From: Phoronis australis | Lineage: Eukaryota; Phoronida; Phoronidae | Assembly: GCA_002633005.1 (NCBI GenBank) | Contig: NMRA01000696.1 | Location: 1,139 to 59,397 of the forward strand | Reading direction: 5' to 3' | Length of the DNA stretch: 58,259 nucleotides | Shown: positions 1 to 10,416 of the stretch, in pieces | Position numbering within the stretch: position 1 is the first letter of the stretch | How the letters are laid out: each line of letters begins with the position of its first letter | Program-made: the position numbers and the translations under genes | The notes under the pieces: generated by a model | The model's database searches: none | The model's input: only the letters and a program-made list of their open reading frames with translations | Told to the model about the DNA's origin: nothing

Positions 1-290
1 GGCCTGGTTAAAAAAATGAAAATGTTGATTTCACGATTTTGGGAACTGAAATAGGGACTGCTCGAAGAAAAGGTTTCATAACGAGAGTATTTGTTCGAGT
101 TGGAAGAACTTAAACACATCGACAACCTCCTAAGGTGTTCGTCTATGCGCAAAAGGTAGTTATAACAACGTGGCTTTGATGGTTTAGTCGGTGCGAGGCA
201 TAATTCGCCGAAAAGCTTCCGGCGTACAGAGCGCCAATAGCCTCTACATCGCCTCTGGTTCGGGCCAACAGAGGCGATGGTCATTGCCTA
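1..290. other. non-coding left edge with a perfect hairpin
   Basis: No gene is seen. At 247-279 there is an 11-bp perfect inverted repeat (catcgcctctg / cagaggcgatg) with an 11-base loop, ending 11 bases before the long repeat that starts at 291. Its role is unknown. Confidence 0.5.
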
Positions 291-1608
291 TGTAGGGATG
301 TGACAAACCGCACGCGCATCACTTACCAATTGTGAGTTCTGCTTTTCATCGAGCCTGCAGAGGGACCTCTGAAAAAATCTTTTCCTCCCCATAAAATTAA
401 CGGAAACAAATCTACTCATGATATGATTACGTAAAACACATATAGCGAGTCCTTTCTGATAAATTTCATTGTGTTCGTCACATGGTTTTGTTTTGGTTCG
501 CTGACGAAGTTTGCTGTCCAACTTGACCGATCACATTTTCAAAAGGTGAGTTACTATTGCATACAATAGTTTAACTAGTCTGTTATTATCCTTTGTGTGA
601 AATTTCTAAGAAATCGTATGATGGACTCATTAAATTATCGAAGAGCAAATGAGCAGTCTGCCGACCGCCTTGTTCAGCCATTTTCACTTGGATGCTGCCT
701 GCGTTCAGCGAGAGGCTTCGTCGTTCAGCCTCCTTATAATTGGTTCAACTGTCATAAATTTGTTTGCATTGTACTTAAATGTTCAGTGACTCACATTGGC
801 ACAGTTTCTATGTAATTTTAAGTTCAGTTGTAGCAGCATTTGCGTTTTTGGACCCCTTTGTGCTGGCGCATTTTAGGTCAAGTGACCTTATTCCATTGGT
901 CGATGACTCGTGTTTACATTCTGAATCAGCTGATTTTTATATTTATACAAAATTAGTGCACTTTGAGTTCAGTTTAGTTTAAATAATTTTGACACATTTT
1001 TGTTAGCAGATATGAATAACAAATATTTGTCTAGACTCTGTGGCTTTATAGACTGGAGCCTTTTTAGCCATATAGTTATTAGAGTTGGTTAAGTTCAGGC
1101 AATTTAACATTTTGAGAAGAAATGATTCGGAAATGCAACAAGAATATTTTGTCACGACACCACAGATTGGTCTGTGGTTTACAGACGCTCTCCCGTGGGG
1201 GATAGGCTATCCTAGAAATGTGCCGTCAACTCTTGTAGATATTTTGCCTTTCCAGGTAGGGTGGGTAATTTGGTTTCGAGTTGATATCTTAGTTAGGTAT
1301 ATTAAGTCATGGTATTGGGATAGAGTTTTTGTCAGTTCGGTAGGATTTTCGTAATTTAGTATTTCCATATTGCGATGGTTTGGATTTTGATTTCCCGCAG
1401 TTCTTGGTGGCACCCACCTACCTGTTGTTGAACAGATCTCCCCCTAAATACACCAGCTTAAAATTGTAACAAAAAGCACATTTCTTTGACCACAGGAAAG
1501 TGGAAAACTGCTGTGGTTGTAATTCTTGATTCATTGTTTGTTGCAATGTTTATTTTTCATCTCAAGAATATTGTAATTGTATACAGGTAGATAAGACACT
1601 TAAAGTAA
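291..1608 (+). repeat. long repeat family 1, copy A (uninterrupted)
   Basis: About 1.32 kb nearly identical to 3088-5450 once a 1,035-bp insertion in that copy is removed. Both copies start at the same bases (tgtagggatgtgac) after unrelated flanks, so the left boundary is real. The right end meets a single N at 1609. Copy B begins TGT and ends ACA, which resembles LTR termini, but I see no primer-binding site, polypurine tract or target duplication, so the class is undecided. Small ORFs inside are conserved only because the DNA is nearly identical. The hAT empty site is gactggag at 1051-1058. Confidence 0.85.
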
Positions 1609-1609
1609 N
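1609..1609. other. single-N assembly join
   Basis: One undetermined base lies exactly between repeat family 1 copy A and repeat family 2 copy 1. It probably marks a contig join. Confidence 0.8.
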
Positions 1610-2456
1610 ATAATGAAGTGAAACCAGTTAGAATAATATGTGGTGACATGTACGCAAGCTCGTGAAAGAACAACAGTTGATTGAAGAATCGGCAAAAAAG
1701 AAACTGGCCAATAGGTGACGCAATATTTCACGGCGCCGAAAGCTGTTGCTCAAGACTGCTCCACAACTTGAACAGCAGAATAACGGTAGATGTCGTTTTT
1801 CCAACACCGTTAAATAATTTATGTCAGATTTTATCTTACCACTATTTTACCCACATCGGTACAAAGCTGTATATTTAGTATACACCTTTGTACCAAGGCT
1901 ACGTCCCGAGAAAATGACCGTTGAAATCGACGATTACTCTTGAGTTCCAAATAGTTGTAGAGACAACAATAATAGTATACACCGAAAAATTTCACGATTT
2001 CTAATAATAGAGCCTCTAATAATAGTATAAACCCAAACAATAGAAAAGTAGAATAATAGTATAGACCGGAAATTGGCGGAAAAATTAATAATAGTATAGA
2101 ATGGAATAATGGTATAGATGGCAAATTTGTGGAAATTTAACATAGTATACACTGGAATAATGATGTTGATTACTATCATTTTAAAGAAAATTGTACTGAA
2201 ATCCCATTGTGAAAACTCGTGGATGCGCCGCTGCCTCGCGATCGTCAACAGGCCAGCTTGAATAAAAATATTTATGATCGACATATGTCCCGAATGATAT
2301 AAATAATAGTTCGTGCATCACAAGTTCGTTACCAGAGATGAAACCAAGACCGGAGTAGGCGATATAAGGTCATTTATTATGACTAATACAATTACAAGTA
2401 ATAGGTAGTGACTAAACATAAGTAAGGTAAAAAATATTAATCTCTGGTAAGATGGG
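1610..2456 (+). repeat. long repeat family 2, copy 1 (847 bp, bounded by Ns)
   Basis: Nearly identical to 7492-9305 without the ~967-bp insertion found there. It begins and ends exactly at single Ns (1609 and 2457). It contains a degenerate run of 'aataatagtata' motifs (about 1964-2160). No coding sequence is seen. It may be an allelic contig placed here by the assembler rather than a true second copy. Confidence 0.8.
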
Positions 2457-2457
2457 N
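2457..2457. other. single-N assembly join
   Basis: One undetermined base at the exact right limit of the similarity between 1610-2456 and 7492-9305. Confidence 0.8.
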
Positions 2458-3087
2458 TTGTAGTTTTTGACCCAGGTTTGTTTTTAGTATTTTAATGCAA
2501 TGTCCATATTTCTCATTTGAAATAAATATTCATGACATTTTGAAGATTTTTCGATGGATTTTTTTCATTCCACAGTTCAGAAAAATGTTTTTGGTTATAT
2601 TGTTTGTCAAATTTATTGAAGTACTAAATTCGTAGTTGGGAGCCTAAAGTTTGACCCTACGTAACTTGAAATCATTGGTTCTTGGAGAAGATAAGTTGCA
2701 AGAAGCAATAACAAGTGCTAACAGCAAGTCTATACTTACGGAAGTTGTGCACCAGTTGTAAACACCCAATTGACCTAAGGCTAAGGTAAAGTTAGACTCG
2801 AAGTTTTTGGTTTACCATTAGACCAACATAGACAAGATAGAAAGAATTCAAACGTCCTAAATGATCACCCCCAGATACTCCTCTGTCCTCTGTTTCATCT
2901 ATGTTTACCACTCTAAATTGGCTTACTCTACAAGAAGGACGAGAGCAAAATAAACTGTCCCTTATGTACAAGACTGTACACAACCTGTTTGCCATCCCTC
3001 GCACATACCTTCTACCCTAGCCAGCCAGCTAGGTCTGCTATGAAGACTATCGTCAAAATACAGCTAGGTACCACTATGTATTGACAC
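2458..3087. other. non-coding stretch
   Basis: AT-rich sequence between two repeats. I see no gene, RNA or structured repeat. Confidence 0.5.
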
Positions 3088-5450
3088 TGTAGGGATGTGA
3101 CAAACTGCACGCGCATCACTTACCAATTGTGAGTTCTGCTTTTCATTGAGCCTGCAGAGGGACTTCTGAAAAAATCTTTTCCTCCCCATAAAATTAACGG
3201 AAACAAATCTACTCATGATATGATGACGTAAAACACATATAGCGAGTCCTTTCTAATAAATTTCATTGTGTTCGTCACATGGTTTTGTTTTGGTTCTCTG
3301 ACGAAGTTTGCTGTCCAACTTGACCGATCACATTTTCAAAAGGTGAGTTACTATTGCATACAATAGTTTAACTAGTCTATTATTATCCTTTGTGTGAAAT
3401 TTCTAAGAAATCGTATGATGGACTCGTTAAATTATCGAAGAGCAAATGAGCAGTCTGCCGACCGCCTTGTTCAGCCATTTTCACTTGGATGCTGCCTGCG
3501 TTCAGCGAGAGGCTTCGTCGTTCAGCCTCCTTATAATTGGTTCAACTGTCATAAATTTGTTTGTGTTGTACTTAAATGTTCAGTGACTCACATTGGCACA
3601 GTTTCTATGTAATTTTATGTTCAGTTGTAGCAGCATTTGCGTTTTTGGACCCCTTTGTGCTGGCGCATTTTAGGTCAAGTGACCTTATTCCATTGGTCGA
3701 TGACTCGTGTTTACATTCTGAATCAGCTGATTTTTATATTTATACAAAATTAGTGCACTTTGAGTTCAGTTTAGTTTAAATAATTTTGACACATTTTTGT
3801 TAGCAAATATGAATAACAAATATTTGTCAAGACTCCGTGGCTTTATAGACTGGAGCAGGCCTTCATGCAGCGTACGTCCTGGGCGTCCATTTGGACGCCC
3901 TAGCACTAATGTGGACACTCTGGCAAGGACGCCCAATGTATCATTTGGACGCCTTGTCAATCAGAATTTCTCCAGTTTGGACACCCACACAGTAAGATTA
4001 CTAAGACTCCCAGTTAATCAAAGAGAGAAGTTGGCTCTTTCAACTCAGAAAGAAATGTACAATGTATTTCAAATGTTGCAATGTTCAAACTATTTTCAAA
4101 GTATTTGGTAGACCTGTCAATCATTAGCAGTGTTTGGTTGCCAGAGTGTCTGCTTTCAGTAGACTCATGTACACTGCAATTCTGTACTTTATATAGGGAC
4201 AGGGACCTTGCTCAACTCCAAACTGGTGTTTCAGAGCTGTAGTTTCATCTACTTCATCTTTTTTTGAAAACACCAAAAGCGAAATAAATGTCATTATTTT
4301 AATAATATGATGTGCCGCAAGAATATCCCCATTTAAAATGTTTGAGTTTTCGCCTGTTTCATGCTTTTCTATGTGCGTCTAAAATGGAGCAGCAGTGACA
4401 CCTGTTGTCAAAATATAAACCACACATCATCTGTGCATTTTTCTTTTGTTGGTAACTGCAGCTTTGATGACTCATTGTACAGAATATAAAGCTAGTGAAG
4501 TTGATATAATAAACTTTATAACAGAATTTGACTTGAGATGACCAAAAACAGTGCACTCATCGTTCAACCAATATCTGTAATATCTGTAATACCCGTTTGG
4601 TAAGCTATTTGGCTGTTTTCGTAAATTTAAACATAAAAGTCTTGATCAACAGTTTTTTAATACTTTAAAAAGCCCAATACAAGGGAGCTGTTTTTGTAAA
4701 CTTAGGTGTAAAAGCCTTGTTCAACGCATTTTTTAATTGTAAAAAAACCTCACTGTGTGTGTTTGGGGGGGGGTTACTGGTGAATGGTGGTGGGGAGGGG
4801 GGGGTAATGCGTCGTTGGAATCATGGACGCCCTGGAATATTGGGAACCCATTTTGGACACCCTATGTTCTAAATCCTGGATGAAGCCCTGGACTGGAGCC
4901 TTTTTAGCCATATAGTTATTAGAGTTGGTTAAGTTCAGGCAATTTAACATTTTGAGAAGAAATGATTCGGAAATGCAACAAGAATATTTTGTCACGACAC
5001 CACAGATTGGTCTGTGGTTTACAGGGGCTCTCCCGTGGGGGATAGGCTATCCTAGAAATGTGCCGTCAACTCTTGTAGATATTTTGCCTTTCCCGGTAGG
5101 GTGGGTAATTTGGTTTCGAGTTGATATCTTAGTTAGGTATATTAAGTCATGGTATTGGGATAGAGTTTTTGTCAGTTCGGTAGGATTTTCGTAATTTAGT
5201 ATTTCCATATTGCGATGGTTTGGATTTTGATTTCTCGCAGTTCTTGGTGGCACCCACCTACCTGTTGTTGAACAGATCTCCCCCTAAATACACCAGCTTA
5301 AAATTGTAACAAAAAGCACATTTCTTTGACCACAGGAAAGTGGAAAACTGCTGTGGTTGTATTTCTTGATTAATTGTTTGTTGCAATGTTTATTTTTCAT
5401 CTCAAGAATATTGTAATTGTATACAGGTAGATAAGACACTTAAAGTAACA
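3088..5450 (+). repeat. long repeat family 1, copy B (split by a hAT-type insertion)
   Basis: Matches 291-1608 over two parts, 3088-3855 and 4891-5450, interrupted by the element at 3856-4890. The copy starts TGT and ends ACA at 5450. The flanking five bases (gacac / tgcat) do not form a target duplication, so a solo LTR is not demonstrated. Confidence 0.85.
3856..4890 (+). mobile_element. non-autonomous hAT-type DNA transposon, 1,035 bp
   Basis: The element has terminal inverted repeats: it starts CAGGCCTTCATGCAG and its reverse complement starts CAGGGCTTCATCCAG. It is flanked by an 8-bp target duplication, gactggag, at 3848-3855 and 4891-4898. Sister copy A has one gactggag at 1051-1058 and no insert, which is a paralogous empty site. 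A CAGGG-type terminus plus an 8-bp duplication is the hAT superfamily signature. Just inside the left end is a further palindrome (gggcgtccatttggacgccc). No transposase-like ORF is present, so it would need enzyme supplied in trans. A G-rich tract lies near 4767-4804. Confidence 0.85.
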
Positions 5451-7491
5451 TGCATTAACTTTAAATTTATTAGCAGCATATTTTCCTTTTACAGATATCA
5501 CGACTCCGAGAAAAAAAGAAAAATTGCCCTCTTTTCAAAGCCTGATGTGGCAAGATAATTACAATGTTTTGTCTGAGAGTGTATTTCGGAATGGGTCATG
5601 CAGTTTATGTTTATTACTAGTGTTAACACTGTCTTGTTGATACCATCAAATCACTTCGAGAAAAACTTGGTGATGATGTGAAAATCACTCATGAACATAT
5701 TTGGAAGTTGCTTCACAAAACTGTCAGTAAACACAGACCCCTAAACAGAGCCAGTAGTCTCACTAACTTCAAAGAGTTTTGCCATGAAGTGTTCACACCG
5801 TGTACAAATATTGTGCCCTGCTTTGATATGTGACACGACCATATTCAGAGAATGTATGCGGCAGCCATCTTGAATCCTTGTCTGATGTTTCGGCCATCTT
5901 GGTTTGGTAGAAAATTTCTACAGTGTATTTTTGGTTTGCTTGTGGGAGACTCATAAGTTTTCCAGTCCATTATCGATTAGAAATATATTGTTTTTCTCAT
6001 TGATACTATTTTTTTTCTGTCAAGAAATGGTCATTGGCGGCCATTTTTGTTCCGCCATTTTGTTTGGGTTTTCAACATTTAAAATATATTTACAGAAAGT
6101 TGATCCCTGTGTTCTAAGCTTTCTGAAATGAGTTGAATCATTAAAATTGAGCAATGGGTGACCATGTTATAGTTATTTTTGTGGCAAATGCGCCAAAAAG
6201 GTCACACATATCTGCATCAAGTTATACTACAACAATGACCAATTACATGGGTGTAATTTTGTTCTTTTAAACTGCAATAACTTTGGAAGCACTTGACATT
6301 GAAAGTTAATTAATACACCATTGGAAAGCTTATGATGTGACCTTTATGATGGTGCCAAATTCTTTGCTGTATGTGGAAAATGAAAATTTTGTCACTTCCC
6401 TACCACTTACCTTCACGGAATTGTTCTGTTACTATATCTTGTCACTGAAAGCCACATTTATGTTCTGACTGATCTTTAAAAAACACAACTATCAAACCTT
6501 CGGAGAACCTAAATATCGAACACCATGTTTCCTCATACGCCACACCGCGGAAAACTGACTAACCACGTAATGGCCGCGGGCACCTTTTAGCCAAATTTCA
6601 GCTCGAGTGTTTTGACATATATGCTGCTAGAACACAGGTCCATTCGCAGCAAAATTATCCATAAAATGAAATCTGATGACGGCACTATGTCGTGTCGATG
6701 AATTAGTGCAGACGACTAAAGCATGTGCAAACTCACTGCAGTTTTTAGTATCTCTTTGGCTTCTTGATATGACACCCGCACGTGCGCGGGCGGGGTTTGA
6801 CTTGAGTTTAAAAACAAATGAAAAATGGAACAGTGACATATTGTCAGTTCAATGAGATGGTTTCATTGTGGAAAAAGATTTTATTTTCAACTTTTATATC
6901 CGATTTATGCGATCGTCCATTTTAGGCCGATTTGGGGGTCGAAATTGAACCCTCTCGCGATGAAATCAAAATGAGGCAACGCTGTAAAAAAACGAGATGG
7001 TGCCGAACATTGAATGCATTACAACGGAACAAAAATTGGTGTCATTTAATTCTTAGATTATGCTTCAAGTAAGATTTTATGAAATGTCCGATATTTAGGT
7101 TCCGTCCAATAATTAGGTACACTATGTGTATGTGTATTTCTTGCGTAGACCCCAAAATTGCACATAACCAGGGTAGTTCTGCTCGTCACCGCGCTGTGAA
7201 ACTTGTATCAACATATAGAGCTAAAGACCGGATGGAGTGCATGCAAAATCTGGGAATCGACCGACACTCGCATTTCCTGTTACAGCTGTTTAAGTGAAAA
7301 ACAAAGCAATAAACTTCATTTTCTTGCTTAACTCTCCGCCTTTTCTAGCAATGAAAAGTATGTCGTCGTTTTGAAAACAGTACGCTCGTGTCACGGGCAC
7401 GCACCATTTCCTAAATTTTTGTGACAACTTTGCAACTGCAAAATTTGCTCTGAAATAATTTGGTTTTTCGGTATTGAAATTCTAAAAACTT
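5451..7491. other. non-coding stretch with one ORF fragment
   Basis: About 2 kb without a recognisable gene. It includes the ATG-less reading frame at 5627-5833 and GC-richer patches near 6540-6800 (for example a cgcacgtgcgcggg run). These could be regulatory, but I see nothing decisive. Confidence 0.4.
5627..5833 (+). pseudogene. unidentified ORF fragment, possible transposon relic
   Basis: An open frame of 68 codons follows an in-frame TAA at 5624-5626 and ends at TGA 5831-5833, with no ATG near its start. The charged, helical composition (for example IKSLREKLGDD and HEHIWKLLHK) looks protein-like, but I do not recognise a family. It lies just after repeat family 1 copy B, so it may be a decayed internal part of a mobile element, or chance. 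Confidence 0.25.
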
Positions 7492-7804
7492 ATAATGAAG
7501 TGAAACCAGTTAGAATAATATGTGGTGACATGTACGCAAGCTCGTGAAAGAACAACAGTTGATTGAAAAATCGGCAAAAAAGAAACTGGCCAATAGGTGG
7601 CGCAATATTTCACGGCGCCGAAAGCTGTTGCTCAAGACTGCTCCACAACTTGAACAGCAGAATAACGGTAGATGTCGTTTTTCCAACACCGTTAAATAAT
7701 TTATGTCAGATTTTATCTTACCACTTTTTTACCCACATCGGTACAAAGCTGTATATTTAGTATACACCTTTGTACCAAGGCTACGTCCCGAGAAAATGAC
7801 CGTT

Positions 7805-8771
7805 TAAAGTGTACGCAACATGACTCTAGTACCTCAAAATAAATTTTATTATTATATCTTACTTGATTTCAGTGCCTTTAGTGCACAGCTCATAAAGAAA
7901 CACGTAAAAATTGAAAAAAATAATAATTATGTACAACGTCATGGGTTGAACCCAAGTCGTTCGGCACACTGTTCGGATCAGCAACTAAGTGTATAGAGTG
8001 AAGTGAAAGTAAAGTATATTTAGCGTCGAGAAGGTTCGTAGAGGGATGAAAAGATGTACTTGCGGAGGCTGCAGCAACAGCAGTCAGACGGAGAACGTCT
8101 CGGTGTTCCGAAGGACGCTAAAGTTGCGCAGTAGTGGCATCGCTTCGTGCGCCGAACGAGAATTGGGACCTCAGCGTAGACCAAGCGATTCTGTCCGGAG
8201 CCACTCTGTGTTCTGCTCACTTTGAGGAGTCGTGTTTCGACTCCAATCAGAGGAGATGTTACGATGAAGGCCTGGTTCAATAAAGGACAATATTTACTAT
8301 TCAGAAACATCGGCTCTTTATTCAGGATCGTCTTTTGGATGACTGAGTTGACTGGCCGAGCCCAAGGCCGCTTCTCTCGCGGGAGGATCCAGTTCGTAAG
8401 GCCTCAAAGTAGAAAAGTACGCAGCTGAAAACATATCAAACTCGTTCTCGCTTTCGTGCAACCCCATTTCGTCATCCTGGCCACCATTCTCGTACGTTTC
8501 TTCATAGTACTTGTTCATTTCTTGCTCATAATCGTTGTCGCTTTCAAATTCCCTACTCTCCGCCGTTGTTCAATGCTAGTCGCTGATCTCTTGTGTTCAA
8601 CCCATGATGTCACATGGCGGGAAATGTGAAAATTGGCAAAATTGAAATAGAAATCAAAATTTCGAGCTAATGACACAAAATAATCATGGATTTGGCTAAA
8701 TTTTACGTCATACATTTAGTCTGTGGCCACCGGTAATTCGAAATGTGCAAAAATCCATGGTGTGTACTGTT
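7805..8771. mobile_element. ~967-bp insertion carrying a THAP relic
   Basis: Defined by comparison with 1610-2456, which reads straight through (ccgttgaaatc) where this copy is interrupted. The only shared flank I can define is a short gtt, with accgtt / actgtt as a possible imperfect longer match. Its ends (taaagtgtacg and the reverse complement of gtgtgtact) are only weakly inverted, so boundaries are approximate. The broken THAP domain inside suggests a P-element-like or other THAP transposon derivative. Confidence 0.6.
8055..8287 (+). pseudogene. broken THAP-type zinc-finger domain
   Basis: THAP domains are C2CH DNA-binding fingers found in P-element transposases and in domesticated regulators. 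Here a C-x4-C start (CTCGGC, 8055-8072) is followed in other frames by VPKDAK-like and WHRFVRR-like segments. It ends with LCSAHFEESCF (8206-8238), the canonical C-x2-H-F end of the domain. At least two frameshifts and an in-frame stop separate the parts, and the last frame ends at TAA about 8287. It is therefore a relic. The order and spacing of the motifs make a chance match unlikely. Confidence 0.6.
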
Positions 8772-9707
8772 GAAATCGACGATTACTCTTGAGTTCCAAA
8801 TAGTTGTAGAGACAACAATAATAGTATACACCGAAAAATTTCACGATTTCTAATAATAGAGCCTCTAATAATAGTATAAACCCAAACAATAGAAAAGTAG
8901 AATAATAGTATAGATGGGAAATTGGCGGAAAAATTAATAATAGTATAGAATGGAATAATGGTATAGATGGCAAATTTGTGGAAATTTAACATAGTATACA
9001 CTGGAATAATGATGTTGATTACTATCATTTTAAAGAAAATTGTAGTGAAATCCCATTGTGAAAACTCGTGGATGCGCCGCTGCCTCGCGATCGTCAACAG
9101 GCCAGCTTGAATAAAAATATTTATGATCGACATATGTCCCGAATGATATAAATAATAGTTCGTGCATCACAAGCTCGTTACCAGAGATGAAACAAAGACC
9201 GGGGTAGGCAATATCAGGTCATTTATTTTGACTAATACAATTACAAGTAATAGGTAGTGACTAAACATAAGTAAGGTAAAAAATATTAATCTCTGGTAAG
9301 ATGGGCAAATGAAAAGCACCACAAGAGATGTTGTTAGACAGCTCATGCCCATCCCAACAAATTAACTGAAATCCTTGCATAAGTTTTTCTAATAGCGTCC
9401 CTAAGATTTTAAGTTCCTGTGGAGTTGTTATTAAGAACAACATAGGTTCAAATCTGCGCAAGATCTTACCCAGCAATCTGGAAGAACACACGTCGTAGTC
9501 ACGTGACCTTTGTTTTGAAGATCGTCTTCGTGTGTGAGTTAGCGAGCTCGTGCGTGTCTTCAGCATTCATTTGCCGGTGTAAACGCAATGTACTAGGCCT
9601 GACAATTTAGGTGTGCATTGTAACTAAAGAAATAACACAAGCAATATCACGAAAATGCGTTTTATTGAGGGCTTGCTGATCAGCTATACTGTTAAAACGT
9701 GCAAGAA

Positions 9708-9863
9708 ATGTCTCAGTATGGCCTAAGGCCGAATGACATTGAGTTGCCGGGTGACTGGATGTGTGACAGTATGAGTTATTTTCTGGGAGATTCGGGGGCA
9801 GAGGTGTCCACTATAAGTGGGGCATTTTATCAGGTATTATACTTTAAAAACACCAATTATTAA
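9708..9863 (+). CDS. short ORF with retropepsin-like active-site motif
   Basis: A 51-residue ORF from ATG 9708 to TAA 9861-9863. Residues 26-35 read FLGDSGAEVS, followed by TIS. D-[ST]-G-A followed by a small/hydrophobic stretch is the active-site signature of retroviral-type aspartic proteases encoded by LTR retroelements and by a few host genes. Only one motif is visible; the flap and C-terminal hydrophobic-G motif are not found, and no gag or reverse transcriptase is nearby. A good donor (cag|gtatta, 9833/9834) lies inside it, so it could also be an exon. It is most likely a retroelement fragment. Confidence 0.3.
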   Translation: MSQYGLRPNDIELPGDWMCDSMSYFLGDSGAEVSTISGAFYQVLYFKNTNY

Positions 9864-10280
9864 TACATTAAACAAGTGATTAATAAAGCAATCCCTTTTG
9901 AAAATAATGCAACAGTAATTACGTCATTACAAATTTTCCGAAATTAGTGCTAATATTTAATTCTTGCGGATATGCTGCACGTAGTTTTATGGATAGTTCC
10001 TGAAGAGTAATGTCTGCGATGACAAGTGACAGGTTGTAGCGCGCGCTTCCTGGCCACATGCTTTTCACAATTTTTTTATTCATTAGACTGTCGTCAGCTG
10101 AATGGGCACTTCGAGTACGATTCGCGGTTTTCACGTGTAGGTCGTACAAAGTGTCAAAAAGTAAGTCACACCAGACCAGTTCAGTGTATATTTTTGAAAC
10201 ATATATAAATACCTCCAGTGGAGATGTTAAGGCTATAGACTAGAGAAAAGACAATGTTGACTACTGATAATGAACTCTAG

Positions 10281-10416
10281 AAATTTGCATGGAGTTTGGA
10301 ATTGGTAATGTGGAGATCACTGCCATACCACAGTTTAATGGTCATGGTACGTTTAAAAGCAACTGCAAGCTACCCTTATGCAGTGAAACTACAAAAAATG
10401 CGAAGTTCGTCAGAAG
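10281..10416 (+). other. exon-like open segment (unassigned)
   Basis: An acceptor-like ctctag precedes 10281 and a strong donor (cagaag|gtaagc) follows 10416. Between them a frame from ATG 10289 stays open for 42 codons and reads into the donor. I do not recognise the peptide. It could be a 5' exon of TEX2 or of an unknown transcript, or chance. Confidence 0.2.

Larger units (their letters stand above)
7492..9305 (+). repeat. long repeat family 2, copy 2 (with insertion)
   Basis: Matches 1610-2456 over 7492-7804 and about 8769-9305. The two parts are separated by the insertion listed separately. The right part contains the 'aataatagtata' run (about 8817-9010). Confidence 0.8.

Noticed and set aside
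597-815. 72-codon ORF conserved in both copies of repeat family 1 (also 3394-3612)
   Set aside because: It starts from TTG/GTG-like context, has no domain similarity, and is conserved only as much as the surrounding DNA.
291-5450. LTR retrotransposon with copies A and B as its two LTRs
   Set aside because: TGT…ACA ends are suggestive, but there is no primer-binding site, polypurine tract, target duplication or pol sequence between them, and the interval is interrupted by N-bounded blocks.
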